A DNA stretch of 62,099 nucleotides from Endomicrobiales bacterium (GTDB taxonomy: Bacteria; Elusimicrobiota; Endomicrobiia; Endomicrobiales; JAFGIL01): assembly GCA_016929635.1 (NCBI GenBank), contig JAFGIL010000033.1:1-62099 (forward strand). Reading direction: 5' to 3'. The notes under the pieces were generated by a model. That model saw nothing but the letters and a program-made list of their open reading frames with translations, was not told the DNA's origin and made no database searches. Of the stretch, positions 59,915-62,099 are shown piece after piece; the first letter of the stretch is position 1; each line of letters opens with the position of its first letter. The translations under genes and the position numbers were made by a program.

Positions 59915-61987
59915 ATGAAAAAAGTTTGTGTGGCCCCTATTATGCTTTTTGTATTTTCGTTTTTGATTGGCCCAGACAACGCTGTCTGCAGGGAAACAGA
60001 TGAGTTGTCTGCTGAAGCATTGTTGTTTATGGAGATTCCATCTGTTATCACAGCTTCAAAAAAGGAAGAAACCATAAATAAAGCTCCTTCGGTTGTTTAT
60101 GTCGTGACGGCAGAAGAGATTAAACGTTCCGGCGCGCGTACGCTCGGAGACGTTTTAAAGCGCCTTCCGGGTTTTCGTCTGGGTTTTCGCGAAACTACAA
60201 TTATAGGTTCCCGGGGATTTACATCCGACCAGATAGACAAGTTTGTATGGCTTATCGACGGGGCTCCCATAACAAATATCCTGCAGGACGGTCCGTGGGG
60301 GCTTCTTGATATTCCAAATATGGATATGGTTGCACGAATAGAAATTGTTAAAGGCCCCGGTTCAACTCTGTGGGGTTCCAATGCCTGTTTGGGTATCATC
60401 AACGTTATTACTAAAGATGGCGAGAAAATCAGCGGGACACAGCCTTCCTTCAGTTTCTCGACACGCGATGAACAGACTACGGGAAATATACTGTACGGCA
60501 AAAAAACCGATAAAATGGATTATATGTTTTCATTTACCTTTACACAGAGCAAGGGATTTGAAAATACAGGAGCTGGATACAATAAGGTATACTATTGGGG
60601 CGGCGAAAGCCAAAACACTGATTATGATAACTATAAACTTTCAGGGCAGAGGGGCCATAATTCTCCTCTTATAGATTTGCAGCCCTCATGGGAGTTTTAC
60701 GGAAAAGTAAAAGCGGATACATTAAGCGTAAAGACACGTGCTTCATATACACGGCAGGGGTACTTATGGGGAAGCAATCTGGATGCTGACCTTCAGGACG
60801 TGGTTTTTAAGCATATGTACACGGAAGTGGAAAAAGAGTATGAGTTATCTATGGATACTCTGCTTACCAATAAAATTAATTTCCATACATTAGCATATGA
60901 CCGTGGTATACTTGTAAGTAGAATTGACCCGATGGCTACAACTGACCTGGAAACAAAAACGGAAATGGGATTAAGTATTGAATCAATTATAAAAAAAGAG
61001 ATAGCTGACAGACATATCATCCTTGCAGGTGTCAAGTTTGCAAGCACTGAGTTCGGGCCAAGCCAGCGCCAGCAGTTTATGGTAGGGTCAGGCTCGACAA
61101 CTCTTAACGGCGGATACCCCAACGGTTATAAATATTCCTATGTAACCGATGTCAATCGTGAAGACACCAGCGGTTTATACATAGAAGATACTTTTAATGC
61201 AACTGATGCGCTTACTTTAGTTGCAGGGTTGAGTTTTGAGTACAGCGATTTCATAGAAGTCGGGGGGAAATTAATGCCTAGAGGAGCTGCAATTTATCAG
61301 CTGTCGGGCAGGTTAAGCACCAAGTATTGTTACAATACAGGATATGAACGTCCTCCTATTGATAAAAAATTTCACAAGATGTTCGGACATGTAGAAAAGT
61401 CTGAAGATATAGAAGAACACGACCTGCAGTTATCTTATAATGCAAATAATACCCGTGCCTCAGTTACCGGATTCTATTATAAAATATCCAATTACTTTAC
61501 ATGGATAACGATTGTTGATTCGTTGGGCAATACTTTGGAACAGGGGCATGGAAACAGCGGGGAAGGAACGAGCGATGGTTTCGAGTTTGATATTCGCCAT
61601 AAAATTTCAAACAAAATAGCTGTTTTCGGCAACTGGACATACGCAAACACCAAAATAAATAAAGCCTCCCCCAACGGAGATCCAAGGCAGATATATAATA
61701 TCGGCACTGATTATTATTTAAATAATAATTTATCAGTCAATCTTAATATCAACGGTTTTATAGATATGCCGAATGGTTATCCAAACGGAGGAGTATGGAG
61801 GGGAGACGGGGAAGAGCTTGTTGATTTGGCAATTGTCGCGGACAACGTGTACGGCAGGCCTCTTACCATAACTCTTTTTGCGAAAAATCTGTTAGACGTG
61901 AAATCCCACGTAACTATGACAGGATGGCCCGGATATACCTATGCCGAAGCTGCGTCGTACGGAACAAAGCTTGCATATAAGTTTTAG
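59915..61987 (+). CDS. TonB-dependent outer-membrane receptor
   Basis: 690 residues from ATG at 59915 (MKKVCVAPIMLF; ribosome site GGAGGAG). The signal peptide (cleaved near CRETDE) is followed by a plug domain (IPSVITASKKEETINKAPSVVYVVT, RSGARTLGDVLKRLPGF, IVKGPGSTLWGSNACLGIINVITK) and a barrel that ends in aromatic Phe (YGTKLAYKF), as outer-membrane proteins do. Substrate unknown: iron chelate, cobalamin, zinc or glycan. Transport would need a TonB system such as that at 18590-21130. Confidence 0.9.
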   Translation: MKKVCVAPIMLFVFSFLIGPDNAVCRETDELSAEALLFMEIPSVITASKKEETINKAPSVVYVVTAEEIKRSGARTLGDVLKRLPGFRLGFRETTIIGSRGFTSDQIDKFVWLIDGAPITNILQDGPWGLLDIPNMDMVARIEIVKGPGSTLWGSNACLGIINVITKDGEKISGTQPSFSFSTRDEQTTGNILYGKKTDKMDYMFSFTFTQSKGFENTGAGYNKVYYWGGESQNTDYDNYKLSGQRGHNSPLIDLQPSWEFYGKVKADTLSVKTRASYTRQGYLWGSNLDADLQDVVFKHMYTEVEKEYELSMDTLLTNKINFHTLAYDRGILVSRIDPMATTDLETKTEMGLSIESIIKKEIADRHIILAGVKFASTEFGPSQRQQFMVGSGSTTLNGGYPNGYKYSYVTDVNREDTSGLYIEDTFNATDALTLVAGLSFEYSDFIEVGGKLMPRGAAIYQLSGRLSTKYCYNTGYERPPIDKKFHKMFGHVEKSEDIEEHDLQLSYNANNTRASVTGFYYKISNYFTWITIVDSLGNTLEQGHGNSGEGTSDGFEFDIRHKISNKIAVFGNWTYANTKINKASPNGDPRQIYNIGTDYYLNNNLSVNLNINGFIDMPNGYPNGGVWRGDGEELVDLAIVADNVYGRPLTITLFAKNLLDVKSHVTMTGWPGYTYAEAASYGTKLAYKF

Positions 61988-62006
61988 GCGGAACAGATTA
62001 TAATAT

Positions 62007-62048
62007 AAAGGCACAGCGTATATGTAAAAGATACTCTGTGCCTTTTTT
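62007..62048 (+). terminator. Terminator after the receptor gene
   Basis: AAAGGCACAG pairs with CTGTGCCTTT around a 19-base loop, followed by a T-run. Confidence 0.85.
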
Positions 62049-62069
62049 AATTTATTAACTCAAAAGGGC

Positions 62070-62098
62070 TTGACAAATAGTAATAATTACTATATAAT
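62070..62098 (+). promoter_or_regulatory. Promoter with a Zur/Fur-like 7-1-7 operator at the window end
   Basis: TTGACA (62070-62075), 17-base spacer, TATAAT (62093-62098). The spacer is almost filled by TAGTAAT-A-ATTACTA (62078-62092), a 7-1-7 palindrome differing by one base per arm from the Bacillus Zur box (TCGTAATNATTACGA), and similar to PerR/Fur boxes. It would control the next gene, beyond the window. Confidence 0.7.
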
Positions 62099-62099
62099 A

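Noticed and set aside
1-62099. CRISPR arrays
   Set aside because: No regularly spaced direct repeats with unique spacers were seen; dispersed repeats are palindromic and single.

Overview
The window looks like a chromosomal segment of an uncultured Gram-negative bacterium. Outer-membrane biology is clear: Tol-Pal genes with lipoprotein signals, an ADP-heptose epimerase for LPS core and a TonB-dependent receptor. Lysine/meso-DAP synthesis uses the DapL aminotransferase route. Short dispersed palindromic repeats, a RAYT-type transposon and a moderately A+T-rich composition recall candidate-phylum genomes of the Omnitrophota/Elusimicrobiota/Firestonebacteria kind. That placement is inference only; no rRNA gene is present.

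Layout. 0.1-6.8 kb: lysA-dapF-dapA-dapB-(FAH-family protein)-(small membrane protein)-dapL-folK, a complete path from aspartate semialdehyde to lysine; folK is readable only through a -1 shift on an A-run. 6.9-11.9 kb: panB, a GT39-like transferase, panC, nadB (cofactors). 11.9-13.5 kb: a soluble histidine kinase and a REC-GGDEF regulator. 13.5-14.5 kb: a RAYT transposon whose right end supplies the start of uvrA. 17.3-21.1 kb: pal-cpoB-tolA/tonB-tolB-tolQ. 21.2-24 kb: HEAT, HD-GYP and DUF72 proteins. 24-26.8 kb: an SOS cassette (lexA under a palindromic operator, a RhuM-like gene, a small protein, dinB). 27-33.4 kb: PAP2, GT39, argF, gamma-carbonic anhydrase, an endonuclease III-like gene, cutA, an AmmeMemoRadiSam enzyme and maf. 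33.3-36.9 kb: a SurA-N protein, an AEC transporter, and bactofilin with an M23 peptidase. 37-41.2 kb: valS, rph, rdgB. 41.4-45.9 kb: tRNA-Pro, two tandem radical SAM/SPASM genes, a phosphoesterase, hldD, tRNA-Arg and tRNA-His.

Accessory core. The 3' end of tRNA-His is repeated about 2.9 kb downstream, and the segment between (45914-48826) is an islet holding only two overlapping genes: an OLD-family AAA ATPase/TOPRIM nuclease and an all-helical protein with a DUF5677/HEPN-like look. It is the best candidate for a new anti-mobile-element system here. Beyond it (48.9-51.3 kb) lie orphan genes, an XRE-regulator/membrane-protein pair flanked by two homologous gene-tail relics, and a small palindromic element, ending against a pyruvate kinase that consists of the catalytic part only.

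52.4-62.1 kb: class I FBP aldolase; a coiled-coil protein, DEAD-box helicase and RRM protein (cold-shock-like RNA set with a long leader); a PII-like/EIIA fusion, a cation/proton antiporter and a second PII-like protein (a possible signal-gated transporter); a frameshifted winged-helix gene; a TonB-dependent receptor; and, at the very end, a promoter whose spacer carries a 7-1-7 palindrome of the Fur/Zur/PerR type. No CRISPR array, rRNA or replication origin was seen. Promoter, operator and terminator calls come from reading motifs by eye and have not been tested.
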